The notes: generated from the letters alone by a model not told the origin. Shown: positions 20,659-33,445, numbered from the stretch's first letter. The stretch is DNA of 51,152 nt from Lingula anatina (GCF_001039355.2 NW_019773694.1:1-51152), one strand, 5' to 3'. A program made the numbers and translations.

Positions 20659-22361
20659 AGCATTTTCTGCCGTTCAAGTTCTTTTTTATAATGTACAGAC
20701 TTGACATTTAATATGGAATAATTTTTCTAAATCATCATTCCTCAGTTTTTTTTTCCTATTTTGCAGACTAATAAATAAAAATAAGGATTAAAATCGTGTT
20801 TTAATAACTTTTGATAAAATGTTCCATGTCATTGCGACATCAGTTCTTTAATTGACTTCGCCAGTGAAGCAAACAAAAATGCATTGCCAATTTTAAGTCA
20901 TACGACAACCATTGAAAGCGATATTTTGGATCTCCATATCTTCCAAATTATCGTCTTTAAAAGACTTACACGACCCACAAAGGACCCTCATGTCAGTGTC
21001 TAGTCACAGTAACAGTCGCTGCTATGCCTGACCTTATCTTCCTGCTACCAGAGCTTTCAAGAGGCAAGGCATTTTTTGCGATAGTTTTTTAGAATTTAAT
21101 CCGGAATAAAATTCCAGGCAACGGTTAAAACTTGTCCAATTTGGTTCAGTTTTGTTGTAGGACATGCAGGCCGTTGATTCAGCGACTATTGACCGAACCA
21201 CATATTGTCAAAGTGGTTCAAATATGGCGATTTTGATGACCAAGGCAGCTGCTTATTCATTTGGTTCTGTACGTTATCTGCTATAAAAAGTTCTCTGTGT
21301 GAACCAGCAATCTGATCGTGCAACCTAAAACTGTTCCTAAGGTGCCCCCTATCAAATGATATTCAAGTGGTTCCCAGATTATTCCTTTATTTGTTCTGGT
21401 TCAGGTTTTCATCGATGACTTCCATTGGTGTTTTGGCACCGATGTGGTATCAACTCCAAATATTGACGCTGTCAATGGTCCTAGTCACTTCAGAAGAGGC
21501 ACACACCTTGTCGTAGGTCTCTTCAGGATGTCTGTAAACTCTTTTTTGACCAATTTAGCGGTACAGGTGAAATCTGACCTCAATAAAGAAAACAACGCGA
21601 TTTCAGTATTCTGCCCAGAAACGGTCATGGTCCCCAATTCATTAGAGAAACAGACTACGCTGTTTTGCTGTTTACAGTGGCTTCCTCAGAGGTCACCTAA
21701 TATCCTAACCTGCTGAAACCATTTTGGTCTTCGCTTAGCGCCTTGAAATACGCGTTTTGGTGACAATTTGCCCCTCATTTAAAACGGACTAGGTGGTTTG
21801 GGTTTAATTGTAGCAGCATTTCCTGAGGAACATTGAGTCCTGTATCCTTTTGGTAAGATATCGATACATTGGACGTGTTGTCTGTGTGGGTACATAACCC
21901 TGGGTATTACTCTATGAAACTGTGCGGGCAGCTCCGTTTGGGGCAATAATCTGTCTGGCAATGTCTTTCTTTTTCGCGCCATTGTGGCACAGCTAAACGA
22001 TTTTGATAAACAACGCTTAACTCATTTTACGCACTGCAAAACCGACCACTTGCATGCAAAATTTCAAATTCTTCTATGCAATGGTTGCCGACATATGGAT
22101 ACATTTTTGACATAACCCTGCCCCGCCAAAGCCAAGCTTTGGCCAGCCCAAAGGAGCACTACCCAATTAAATCATTGCACATTACACAATGCAGCAATGC
22201 ATCAAACTTGGTAATCAGTTAATTGGTAGAGACACACCTGTCTTCACACTTCCCTAGTCAGATATCTTATATGAGATCTGAGATTTTTCGATAAAGAACT
22301 CATTTTTACCTGGGTATACCTTTAAAACTGAAATATTCCATATTAAATGTCAAGTCTGTAG
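20659..22361. other. Intergenic between convergent genes B and C
   Basis: No coding frame or clear mobile element seen. Short ORFs here (for example 21444-21716 plus) lack any protein-like pattern. Confidence 0.5.
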
Positions 22362-22367
22362 TTTATT
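22362..22367 (-). terminator. Poly(A) signal (AATAAA on minus) of gene C
   Basis: TTTATT on the plus strand, about 520 bp beyond the gene C stop in transcript sense. Confidence 0.4.
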
Positions 22368-22888
22368 TTTCCATACATGTTAGGGAGTTATTGGTCGTTA
22401 ACCTTGATATTTATTCCACATTATCAAGTACCATTTGCTAGCAACTGTGACTTTAGTCTTATTTCCATTTCTGTAAGGGAGATACACAGAAAAAAAAACA
22501 ATTTTGAAAAAAAAAATGATTGCCAAAACATGGCAGCTTTGTCACTTGACAGACATTCAAATGATATATGATTCTATAATGAGACAATTTGATTCTCAGT
22601 TTGCCCTTCCATTTCTACACGTATTTCCATAAAACATTCCGTGCAGTGGTAGTGATTCTTTGCCAACCTACATCCTAGCTATACGTGAAAATAGAACAAC
22701 AGGCCACCTTTTCTCATTAACCTTTGAGAATTCTGTGTAATAATAAAAAAAAAAGAAAAGAAAGAAAGAAACAGATTTTCTCTACATCATTTCATTCACA
22801 TTGCTTAAAATCAGTCTTTTAAAAGAAGATATCACTGGGGCCCCTTCCTGTATGTATCATTATAAGAAACAAAGTCTCAAATACATGC

Positions 22889-25800
22889 TCAGCTGTCGTT
22901 TAAATTTTCGCATTCTTGAAGACGGTGTCCTTCATAGTGGGAATCTATGATTGGCCTATTACCATATTGTTCTGTCTTTTCACTATCGGCTCTGTCCATC
23001 TGAGACTGGTTTCTAGAACTTCCACAAGACGACAAGGAGTTACGATCGCTTTGTGACTCTAGACTTTCTGTTTGTCTAGAACTTCCTGCAGACGACAAAG
23101 AATACCGTTCCTCACGTGACTCCAGGCTTTCTACGCTGTCTCCAAGATAAAAAGAGGACGCCGCTTTTTTCTCTGCTGGATCTGTAGAAAATATAAATTA
23201 ACAATGACACCTAATAACAGATAAACACAAACAAATTAATATGCGGGTGTCCTTCCAATAAATCATGAATGAAAACTGATAATGGCGTGGGTTCCAAAGG
23301 TTAAATATAAATAGATAATGGAAACATGCTGGAGACCGAATTTAAGTAGGCCTATATTAGAGGTGTTGTAAACAATGTTTCCAGTAGAACAAATGCAAAC
23401 CGGTGCTACCATGCTGATATTGCTCTAAGGATGGAAAATAAGAATGACAACACTCTTAACCAATATGTGGGAAATATGTCTTCAAATATATCTGTATGTA
23501 TTCAGGTTATTGTGTGTTTTGTCGTTTGCGACAAGTTTATTGCCTAGCAATCCCTTCTTTATATGGTAATACTTAAGTGTTAAGTGGAAATAAAAATAAA
23601 ATCAATTAAAAAGACTTGGAAACAAGGGGTTATTAGAGCTTAATGCAACATATTACTTCATGTTAGCTACATGCATATTACCCTAGCATGACAATCAATT
23701 CGGTTGTCAGTTTACAGAATAACACATTGAAATAATTGTCAGACAGCGGATATTGGATAACGAGCATCTTTTACCAGAACGTCTAGAATGCTGGCTGTCT
23801 ATTATATCTTAATGAAACCTGGCTTCTGAAGATTTATCTGTTATCGTCATTGTTAAGTTTCTGAATGTCTTTTATTTTAGAGCCTATATTTGTAAGCGTT
23901 TAAGTACAGTTTACACATCGATATATTGTTTCAATTGTATTTATCTCCTTAATAACTAAATTTAAATTATTTTATTTAGACATGTTTGTGGCATACACAA
24001 ATATGGCGTAAACTTCAGGATAATATTTTAAGATATCTTTTCGGTTTAAATGCTAAAAACTTGTAAATGAAAAAAAATTGTTGACAACAGGAAATGATCG
24101 GGAAATTTTAGATGAGGTATAATATAGAAAGGTATGTAAGGTAACAGCGTTATTAATTAACACCCCGGATGGAAAAAGCGTATTATTGATTCACATCCTG
24201 AGATTCCACCCTCTCAATCACGGAGATTATATATTCAGCACAGGAACCACAGACAGGAGTGAAGGCAGGTTATCGATCAAACAACACTTCTTGATCAGCG
24301 CGGTTCCCTGCAACGGAAATCCTCCGCTGAAAAATAAACCTAATCAACTAAATAGTGATAGCCAATAGTCAAATGAAGAGCAAGTGCACGCAGAAGGCTA
24401 TAATAAGTCACTTTGATAGCAACTGATTGAACTAAATGGAGTGCATGGCTGTTTTATTGGTAGCTTGAGTAATATCGCCACAATGCTATGTAAACATCGT
24501 AAACTTGACTGGGCCTGACCAATTTCATTGTCCTTGAAATAGGAGGAAACATGGATTTAAAATCATAGGCCTCTTGTTCTCATAAATATCATGAATATGC
24601 TATGTAACAGGTCCGTAGGCACGGGTTCATAGCCTGAACATCTTCACAATAATCCAGGTGTTAACTCACACCTATTGATTGCGACAGGATACCTGCGGTT
24701 GAACATATCAGGCTGACATCGACTTATTTCAATTAAATACACAGTTGTTTTACTGATGCACCGCCAATTAGGAAATTATATAAGCCACCCCCGGGTGCCG
24801 TTAAGTTATATATAGGCCCTAATAGGCACCAATTATACACGGCATTGTGTTAAGTTACTTAGTGTGGCACAGCTTTGCTAAACAACTGCATGCTAATCGA
24901 TATCAGTTTGATCCCACAGCGATCGATCAATACATCAATTCAAACAAAAGACACGAGATTATGAAAATAAACACGAGTTTCAAACTTTTATTGTTCTACT
25001 AATTTTTTGTGTGTTCAGGTTGACAATTCATCTTATGCTGCATTTTCAAAAGTGATTTGAGGATTGGGTCATTGCTTGATAAAAAGACTTATTGCTAAAG
25101 CAATAGCTATTTAAGCATGAAGTTACCTTCTTTATAATGCCTATTGGAAATGTAATGTAGTAAATATTCGCCTGTCAAATGTGTAAATCTAGGTTAAGGG
25201 GCTATCTTGTAAATCATATCTTTATTGTAGTGTAGCATGTGGCTTTTATTGGAAAATTACAATGGACTTTAAATAATTTAAATACCCAGATTATTTATCG
25301 TGTGCCCAAAGACCTCACCAGCTTTGTGACTGCAATTTTAACAAAACCTTCAAAATCTTTTATGTTATCTTTAATGCTTTTGACATTTTTATTTCGGTAC
25401 AATTATTTAAGTGATTTTCAACTTTATTAAAATTAAGTGAAAAGTTACTCTATGTTATCAGAAATGGGGATTTTTAAGTGAATAGTTACTCAATTTTATC
25501 AGTAATGGGGTTTTTAACTTGATCAAAATAAATTGAACAGTAACATATTTTTTTCGGTTATGGTGAAACGAATATAGGAAACACTGAGCTGCATACCTGA
25601 CGATGTTTGTGCATCTGCCTCATCAGAATTCTCTCTTTCAAAACTCAAAACTTTCTCCCCCTGTTTTCTAAATATATCCGTCGTAATACTGGTATTCAAT
25701 ACAGTCTTCCTCGACAACCGAGGAGAATAAAACTGCTTTCCGCAGCCACCCAGTTGCCGCGGGTTTTCCTGGCTCCTTGCCCTCCTTAGACAGAGGGGGT

Positions 25801-26230
25801 GGGCCCCTGAGGCCACAGCGGGCATTGTCAACCTTTCTTTCGAGTCCCGAATTTCTGAAAATTTCTGAGAATCACGAAGGTCGCAGTCGGAATTTGTGAC
25901 TCGAATAAGAGGAAGAAGACCAGAAAAAGACTTTTGATTGTCTGCCAGAGAGGACTGCTTTGAACCATGCTCATCACGCCGTGCACGGAGAAGTGGAGAA
26001 TTGCAGCGTTCCTGTATAAAAACCGAAGGCGTGGACAAACACCGTGTCCCTAACTTCGCTGGACAAGCGGTTAGCATGGAATCAGATGGGGTCGGAAGGT
26101 TAAGACTATTTGAGAGCGAATACGAGTTCTTCTTCCAGTCAGTGGTGTTATTATTCTCCTGGTCACTCTGTCCGTCCCAGTGCGCCTGTATCAGGCATGG
26201 GGAGCCCTGTCGTATGCGAGGAAGCGCCAT
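22889..26230 (-). CDS. Orphan gene C: two-exon Ser-rich disordered protein with a duplicated 21-residue unit
   Basis: Exon 1 is 26230-25597 and exon 2 is 23181-22889. The donor (TCAG then GTATGC) and acceptor (TTTCTACAG) agree in phase 1, giving 308 residues. The protein is polar, with many Ser, Arg and Asn and Cys scattered, and has no signal peptide, membrane segment or recognised domain. Exon 2 holds two tandem copies of a unit starting ESLES and ending SLSS-x-GSSR (residues 229-248 and 250-269). KVLSFERENSDEADAQ near the end of exon 1 looks like a phosphorylatable acidic segment. It lacks the W-L element of A, B, D and E, so it may belong to the cluster only by position. The intron (23182-25596) is AT-rich. 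Confidence 0.75.
23009..23131 (-). repeat. Tandem duplication coding the 21-residue ESLES...GSSR unit of gene C
   Basis: Two 60-base copies at 63-base spacing encode ESLESREERYSLSSAGSSRQ and ESLESQSDRNSLSSCGSSRN. The conserved ends and variable middle suggest an old duplication kept under protein-level constraint. Confidence 0.85.
23182..25596. other. Intron of gene C
   Basis: AT-rich, with no internal exon supported by splice signals. It contains an imperfect 41-bp direct repeat at 25435-25517. Confidence 0.6.
25435..25517. repeat. Imperfect 41-bp tandem direct repeat
   Basis: Two copies starting AAGTGAAAAGTTACTC and AAGTGAATAGTTACTC, each running through TATCAG-x-AATGGGG and a T-run, lie in the gene C intron near exon 1. 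Confidence 0.75.
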
Positions 26231-27761
26231 GACCGGCCTAAGTCATCCAAGTAATATCCAGGACTGACAACACTTCACGCGTACCTCGCTGTCTGTAAAC
26301 TATCCATTAACAGAAACATCCAGGGACAAATTACCGGGTGGACAGAGAACACAATTCAGCTCACGGATGACAAATGACTCAGTCGGCACTCAGGAACGGT
26401 TTGCAGTAAATTGAAGCGCAGGCTATAAGTCATACAGTATTAAAGCAAATGAAAAATGCCCATTATCGTACAACGCAGCGTGATGTGACGTAAAGGACGC
26501 TCTCGTGCATGGAAAGTTACAAGACCCGTGACAGCACTAATATAAACTTAAGAATTGTTTATGCTGACTTAAGAATGCGTGTAACATGGGCTCAATTCAA
26601 TACCAGCTTAGCACAACTAATAATGAGATCGAAGAATTGGTCCTATAGTTTCCATTGATGAAATGGCCTACGGTTACCTCTGTGTTACGATGCCGGTGAC
26701 GATGTTATGACGTCCTGTGTACAGCTTTAAAATAACAAACAGCCCAAAATAATTTAACCAATTAATTAGGTGCTTGTAAATTGTAAAATGTAAGTATTAA
26801 TCATATTTTGATTTACTTTTAGGTTACATTGAAGGGATAGTGTAGGTGAGTGGTGTTGAGCAATTACTTGACGCCAAAAAAAAAGGAAAATTTGTTTTCT
26901 GACCTCCTGTTTAGATCACTCTTTAGTTTTGTATTTATGATTGTTTGGGCACAAGTTAAATTTGACTCCTCCCAAAAAAATCATCCCAACTCAATTTCAT
27001 TGTGTGAAAGGCCTATTCATTCGCCAATTTTCGCGAGGAATTTTCTTTTAAATTCAATTTGCAGGAATTAAAGAATGTCGATTAAGTACAAATTAGCATG
27101 TTGATACCCTGTTTGCTATCTAAATAGCTACGGTTTACTTTAATATCCGGAGACACCTGAAAACTGCAGCATGTGCATTCCAACACTACATTTGGAACAA
27201 AACATTAGCTGCAGATTAACGCTCTTGAAAATAAAACGTTTTTTTTTTTTTCAAATGATTTTTAGGACAAAATAACATACTACAATCTCTTTGTGTATAT
27301 TCCTATAACGAGAACCTTGCACTGCATGGGCCGCCCATATTAAAAGGATTTTTTTAAAACCGGGTACAGTGTGTTCCATTTACTGTCGCCATTAAATGAA
27401 CGCCGGCCGACGAACAAGTTGATTTTTTAAATTTAGCAATTAGTTGAATCTTGTTTTCTATTTGTTTTTGAAACTGTCCATTGCCAAAATGTTTTAAAAA
27501 TTATAATTACGATTAACGTTCGTACGGTTTACTTTGTATAGCAAAACAGTTATCTTCTACATGGTTCTTTCAATTCTTTTTTGTCTAAAGTATAAAAATG
27601 TAACAAAAAGATGGTATTGTCTCTGTTTCCTTTTTAGAGGCCACCTTTTAAGATAAAACATGAGTTTCATTCTTCTTATGTTCAAGTTTTAAATAAATCG
27701 AGCATACGTGACGGTAAATGCAATAACATTAACCAAAACTGGTGTGATTTAATATTAAAAA
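26231..27761. other. Intergenic: upstream of gene C and downstream of gene D
   Basis: Presumed promoter of C next to 26231, then AT-rich sequence. No coding frame stands out. Confidence 0.45.
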
Positions 27762-27767
27762 TTTATT
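27762..27767 (-). terminator. Poly(A) signal (AATAAA on minus) of gene D
   Basis: TTTATT on the plus strand, about 420 bp past the gene D stop in transcript sense. Confidence 0.45.
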
Positions 27768-28187
27768 CATATTGCGCTTTGTGACATTGTCTTGAACCGC
27801 AAAAAAGCACCAAATGTGAGCATTCAAGTTGCATGAAAATGGTGTGTAAAAAAATCAACCTTGTTTGAGCAATCGATTGGTTTTTACATGACCAAGCACC
27901 GATCCAATTGACTTGACACCAAAACATGTAACTGCTTATCCCGAAAACAGGAAAAGAACGCCAGAGGCTATTTGATTGAAAAGTCAACAAAGGAAAGGAT
28001 GGAAATACGTCATAATATGCACGGAGAGCATTGAATAATACTCGTCCAAATGTAAATGTTTCGATAACTGATGTTCATTTTTCTTCAGCACTTAACATGA
28101 TGAAATGTTTCCTTAGTCCCCCCAAGATAAAATTTTCCTATTTCTAAGTAAAGGTAGAAAGAAGACAAAAACGTTTTGTAATTCAGG

Positions 28188-29495
28188 TCATTGAACTGTT
28201 GTTGTAACTCCATACATTTGCATACGGAGCTCGGGATTTCTTTCTGGTTCCATAGGTTCAAAGTTTTTCTCGTCCAAATTCTGAAGCCAGTTAAATATCA
28301 TCAAATTTCTCTGAGTTCGCTCGTTCTGGTCCAAATTTTTATTGAATCTTTGTAAGAGTGTTTCTTTGATTTCGGTATATCTAGGTTTCCCTATTCTGTC
28401 TCTGATGTCGTCTTTGATTACTTTAGCTAGCTGTGGCGCTATGCGTATCCTCTGGGGCATGCGCGGAAGTTTCTGGAAGTCGTCTTCAATGCGAAGAAAC
28501 GCAGACGGATCTTTCATCGTTTCCATGGAAGCGTGATGTGTGTCACCGTACCCTGTGTTATGGTCCAAGTCTGCCAAAGTGTTCAGTATTTTACGTCTCA
28601 TTTTTGAGCTCATTCTGCTGAAGTTTCTGAAAACTTTCTTTGCACTGACCAATCTTTGGTCAGCGGAAGTCCTAGACGCCCCACTTCCTCCGCGGGTGGA
28701 CGCCTGACCGATGCCAGGCAGATGCGACCCTGCAGAGCTTGGACACTCCCTAATGGAGACGCGGGAGGGTCTGCGGTCTGACGAAGCGGACTGGGTTCGC
28801 GTCGCTTTTTGTTCAAGTGTCTTCTGTTGTCTCAACTTTACTGGGGTGTAAGTGCCACTTTCTCTGACGTCGGTGGTGCTGTAACTTTTGACAACCCCCA
28901 TTATCCCCCTGGTATGATATGTCTTTAAGATAAGCTTGCGCTCCGCTTCATTTAAAGCTTCAATGGCGCGTGTCATGTTCCACAAACTAAAAGCACCGCC
29001 AGACGCGCCTCCGCCGACCCCCTGCATGGCAGAAGCGTCCTTCAACACCATCTGCGTCAGGCTACTGTTTTCATTGGCTGATATTTGGTCCCAGTTAGTT
29101 TTAGTGTGCGTATTTTCAGTATCACGGATCTGATTTTTAGACTGTTTTCTACGAGTTCTTTCGACCTTTTTCACTCCGAGAGAGGAACAGGACAGTAAGG
29201 ACAGATCTGTGGCTATTGATTCACTACTAGACGCTCTCTCTAAGTAATAACCTGACCCAAGGCGAGCTGAGAACATGGGCTCCATCTCCCTGGACACCAG
29301 GGGCTCCAGCTCCTCAAAACCAGTCTTAATGGGGACTCCCCAGCGTTTCAGATAGACTGGAGACGGGGCACCGTCTTCCTCTGATGACTGAGACAGGCTA
29401 AGGTCGTCGTTGCCGTCGTCCTCTTCCCGCAGGGTCCCCAGACCTTCCCACAGGGAGCCGTTGTCCTCCATCTCGTCGGCCCAGCGGAGCGACAT
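28188..29495 (-). CDS. Orphan gene D: 435-residue protein with C-terminal IFNWL element
   Basis: The main coding exon is 29498-28188. A pyrimidine-rich acceptor (TTTCTTTCCACAG) stands just before AAAATGTCGCTC, so the frame seen upstream to 29597 is intron. From the ATG at 29495 the protein is 435 residues. An acidic N-terminus (MSLRWADEMED, LREEDDGNDDLS) is followed by SSSES stretches, a helical part (AIEALNEAERKLILKTYHTR), a Ser/Arg-rich linker, and a basic helical C-terminal third (KVFRNFSRMSSKMRRKIL, LAKVIKDDIRDRIGKPRYTE). It ends with LMIFNWLQNLDEKN (W403, L404). No signal peptide or known domain. Two upstream mini-exons could supply an alternative start (30903-30950 or 29823-29831). It is transcribed in the same direction as C and away from E. 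Confidence 0.8.
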   Translation of the reverse strand: MSLRWADEMEDNGSLWEGLGTLREEDDGNDDLSLSQSSEEDGAPSPVYLKRWGVPIKTGFEELEPLVSREMEPMFSARLGSGYYLERASSSESIATDLSLLSCSSLGVKKVERTRRKQSKNQIRDTENTHTKTNWDQISANENSSLTQMVLKDASAMQGVGGGASGGAFSLWNMTRAIEALNEAERKLILKTYHTRGIMGVVKSYSTTDVRESGTYTPVKLRQQKTLEQKATRTQSASSDRRPSRVSIRECPSSAGSHLPGIGQASTRGGSGASRTSADQRLVSAKKVFRNFSRMSSKMRRKILNTLADLDHNTGYGDTHHASMETMKDPSAFLRIEDDFQKLPRMPQRIRIAPQLAKVIKDDIRDRIGKPRYTEIKETLLQRFNKNLDQNERTQRNLMIFNWLQNLDEKNFEPMEPERNPELRMQMYGVTTTVQ

Positions 29496-29822
29496 TTTCT
29501 GTGGAAAGAAAAATCGACAACATGGTTGACATTTGCTATCTTCCGTCATATTAAACTTACGTAGATGTAGATTGCTGAAACCAGTCTGTTGAACCATTCT
29601 AACTAATGCCTATATTTAACATTAGCACACCACTGACTGACTGGCTTTTTTAATTGATCGTTACGCCGTATTTCCCAATGACCTATCTAAACCTCAACTT
29701 CTTAACCTCACAGCTCACCAGAGGAAAATGAAGTAAATGGATATCATCGCTTCTGGCTGAAGTTTTCTTTTGTAGGCTTTTTTATCAAAAACAAAATTCG
29801 TCATTCAAACCTACTGCCTTAC

Positions 29823-29831
29823 CTTCTTCAT
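29823..29831 (-). other. Possible alternative first coding exon of gene D (ATG AAG AAG)
   Basis: ATGAAGAAG is followed by a GTAAGG donor and joins the 29498 acceptor in phase 0 (MKK then KMSLRW). It is very short, so chance is a real possibility. Confidence 0.25.
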
Positions 29832-30902
29832 GTTGCTTCTCGTTTTAGGGGAAAAAAAGAGTCCCGGAAAATGTTTTCCTATCGATCCACGGTAACTATA
29901 AACTGAAGCTTAAGTTCAGGGTTTATCAAGCAGCACCATTAATCCTGTTATCAGACGGGAGACTCGAGTGTTAAACACGTATCGATTGGATAATCGAAAT
30001 GCAAACATATATCCCAAGGCGCAAGGTTCATAAATGGACATCCCCCATTGTCGCTAATGTTGACAATGACATTAACTGGGACAGACCCCCACTGCCCATT
30101 TCCATCAGTCCCAACAAACGAACAGCCCTGGAAACCGCCAATTGGTAACAATTTTACAAAAATGTCAAGCTATCAGTGAAGAGGGATCTTGACGGAAGTT
30201 TACATTAATCATTAAGTGACGCTGACAAATAGATAACGTGCATCTAATACGCTCAGGAGACTCTATTTTATGCTACTAGAAAGAAGTGGACTGCACTGTC
30301 TGCCTAGGACTCGGAACACAAACACTAACGCCAGTAAACTCAGGCGGACTCAAATACATGCAATGCAAAAGAGTAGAAGAAACCCCATCTCCTTCTCTTC
30401 ACAGGGACGGGAAAAATCTCCAATATTTCAGGGAAAAAATGAGCTCCAAAAATTAATTTAAAATAAAAAAATTAATCCTAACTGAGGAGAAAGCTTCAAA
30501 TGCATAATTTTCATTGCAGACTGTATTCAGTGACATGTGGCCGCATGCACTTGTTGACGTCCGCTAATTTTCTTGTATATTAAAGCAAAACTGAACTTAA
30601 AAACGGAGGCTTTGGAAGCGTGACAGACAATATATACTTAGTGCATTACATCATCTGCCGACACAATTGAGATTTCTGAGTGCAATGCGCTGGTTTTCGT
30701 ATAAAACATGTAGAAATCTTAGTTCTGATCAAGAGGTTGTATCAGATTCACTTGTGAAGTCGATCTGTGTATTTATGACTCTTACTACTGGTCCAAAACA
30801 TCTGAATCTGCAGCCTTAGAAAAACCGTTTGCAGATGGCTTTTGTAACCGTAGACCCTATACATTGCACTTAATCCACTTGTAACATTACTACTTTTCCT
30901 AC
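29832..30902. other. Intronic/upstream stretch of gene D
   Basis: AT-rich, with no ORF of protein-like pattern and no repeat family recognised. Confidence 0.45.
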
Positions 30903-30950
30903 CTTGTCTAGATTTATGGGAGGAAGCTGAAAGTCTTCCCCCAAAGCCAT
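30903..30950 (-). other. Candidate first coding exon of gene D (16 codons)
   Basis: CTGCCATGG start context, then MALGEDFQLPPINLDK and a GTAGGA donor, in phase 0 with the acceptor of the main exon. This would make gene D 452 residues. The same CCATGG palindrome also starts a plus-strand frame (30949), which has no good donor. Confidence 0.45.
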
Positions 30951-32891
30951 GGCAGATGCCTGCTCTGATGCCGAGTCCCCTGCACCTGCCACCGGCGTTT
31001 GTTACTTTTTAACTGTTACTAACTGCATTTTCCCTAGCAGCATCCTGCGCACAGTCTTTGTTCTTTTCAACAGAATTTCACGTGTAATTTACTTCTTTGT
31101 TATTTCAGTTCAAAAACATAGCTGTTATATAAATTCGTGTTGTTTATTGAAGAATTGAAATAGACTTAACCCCATTCTTTAAAGTTTAACTTTTAAGTTT
31201 AAAAGGTCACCTCAAAGAGCACAACACATTACATTGGTTTAGAGGGAGACAGGGGTTTCAGAAGTCAATTATTAGCGTCATTGAACCGTCAAGGTATCAA
31301 TACGCTGGTCAGTTCAAAGTCAGTTGTGTAATTCTCCACCTGTAAAATTTATCGATCTTATTGCTTCGATCACATAAAAATCAGATCAAACACTGAACAG
31401 ACCTTTTAAAATCACTGTTCGGCAATCAGACTTCAGTACCGGTTACATGGTACGTCTACGCTTACATTACCAAGCAAGTCTCATGGTCAGATTGAACCTA
31501 TAAGAATTACGCTCCGACCATCAATCAACACAAACCAGTCGTTAGGGCCCTTATTGTCTATACTCACCTAATAATAGATCTACGAAGCTCTTCTTCTTCT
31601 ATGAATTATCTTCTCTCCATGGCTGCCTTTCACAGGAAGCAGTAATGGCGGCCGTTTGTTGTTGCCAAGGAATTGATCATTTCTGCGTGAAAATCATACA
31701 GCAGCGTTCAGGGTCAAATTTCTTCTTTGAACAATAAAACCCGCCACGCTCCGTTGTTGTATGGGGACAATACCAACCGGCAGTCAATGGGAATTTGCGT
31801 TTCGGCTGTATAGAGAGTTTGTGTAACTGTAAATGGCAATTTGAATAGGGGTTTTAATCTCTTCACTAAGCGTTTGCATTGAAAGCAGACTGCGCACCGT
31901 TTGTAAATTATACTCTTCTGAATAACAAATACTGCAAGTACTATTCGCGCCCCTGAAAAAAAAAGGGAAAGGAAATAAAATGAAATAAATTGAAACGAAA
32001 TAAAATAAGAGAAAAAAATTATTAAAAGAAAGTTTGAAAATAGTAGGAATGTCCCTTGGTTGATTGCCGTTATATTCATACACAAAATTTACTAACTGCA
32101 TGCGCCATAAGTAGAGTATATAATTTAGGTATTCAAAAGTTAAAATAAGTTTAATATATCATAGTCTGACACAAAAAGAAAATAAGTTTATAGTCGAAAC
32201 ACTCACTTTTAACTTATTTCATCCACCAGAACGTGTTGAATGTGATACCTGCTTTTTTTTCGAAAATTTGCCAAAAACAATTTCTGCTCAGTGTTAGAAC
32301 TTGTCAAATCAAAGTTTATGGTTTTGTATTTCTGTTTTGATAAACCAACGGCAGTGCCAAGTTTTAATGAAATTGCAGCTAGATGACTATGCAGAGTCGA
32401 AACGCTAACTCGCGCATTGTTTTGATATTCAAATCACTATCGCCATTTTTTTTTCCACAATTCAAATGCTAACACACTAACGCATGGTGCTCCCGTTTAT
32501 AAGCAAACAACTCCAAAAGCAAAATTTATTTTAAGGTTACGCCATGATACGGAAGCATTTTTAACAAGAATAAAACACTTTGAAAGCAAGTCCATTTGTC
32601 ACAGTGGGAACAAAGTTTCGCGACAATCTGTATTTAAACAGTTAAGTACCCGTTGAAGGGGGACAAGCATGGGACAAAAAAACAACAAACGTTTTCACTT
32701 TGAGGGGTAACTTAAAGGTGAATGGATCAGGAATGCAGGTCATTTGTTGAGCAAGGCATTTAAAGCGACAGCTTGATATTCATACTCATTTCCATGGGGC
32801 AGTGCGATCCTAAGGCAGGCAGACAAAACTAATAAAATTGCAAGGTTGGTAAATGTTACGTCGGTTTTTCAATTAAATGTGTGTGTGTGTT

Positions 32892-32932
<41 letters not shown>

Positions 32933-33445
32933 GAGAGAGAGAGGAGAGAGAGGGAGAAAGTGGGGGCCGTCGATTTCATAAAGAGAATCTACATAATTTA
33001 GCTTACGCGCAAGCAATTCAGATTTTTAGTTATTCGAATTGACACCGTTAGTAGGTCATTTTTTTCTTAAAAAATACAATTTAATCAGACTGACCTTGAA
33101 TGTTGAAAAAAAGTTAAAGTTTTGACAGTTTATCAATAGGCAGTTCTTATAATGAGCACAGGTTCTTAACCCATTGATCTCCACTTATCAGTCAATTCCA
33201 AAATACATAAACGAACTTAGTTTACAGGTTCATTTCGTATGTGCTCCCATCAAAGGACCCCGTGTTTATGTTGGCATTGTCTCCGTGCAGTGTTTGTTCA
33301 ACTTTAGACCAGAGGGAGCTATAACTTGGATTTCCTTATTAAATGTTCACAGGTGCGAGAGAATTTGTTTATTGTGATTTTGTTCAATTTCGTTTTGTAA
33401 CAGTTTCAGTCATGCAGCCTGTTGATGGGAGGTGAACATTTACAG
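30951..33445. other. Intergenic between divergent genes D and E
   Basis: Contains GTTGCCAAGGAATT (31661-31674, an X-box-like half site), an A/T-rich low-complexity stretch near 31955-32035, and a GT/GA microsatellite at 32879-32960. The first exon of gene E may hide here, but I could not identify it. Confidence 0.45.
32879..32960. repeat. (GT)n followed by (GA)n microsatellite
   Basis: A GT run interrupted once (TTGC) passes into an imperfect GA tract. It is the longest simple repeat in the window. Confidence 0.95.

Noticed and set aside
25607-26267. Plus-strand frames opposite gene C exon 1
   Set aside because: They are antisense to the spliced minus-strand frame, which continues in phase into exon 2.
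30949-31158. Plus-strand frame beginning MADACSDAESPAPATG
   Set aside because: It begins at the same CCATGG palindrome as the minus-strand candidate exon, has no usable donor, and becomes non-protein-like after about 17 codons.
31714-32101. Two overlapping minus-strand frames of 105-123 codons
   Set aside because: They are Phe/Ile/Ser-rich translations of an A/T low-complexity stretch, with no splice signals or family.
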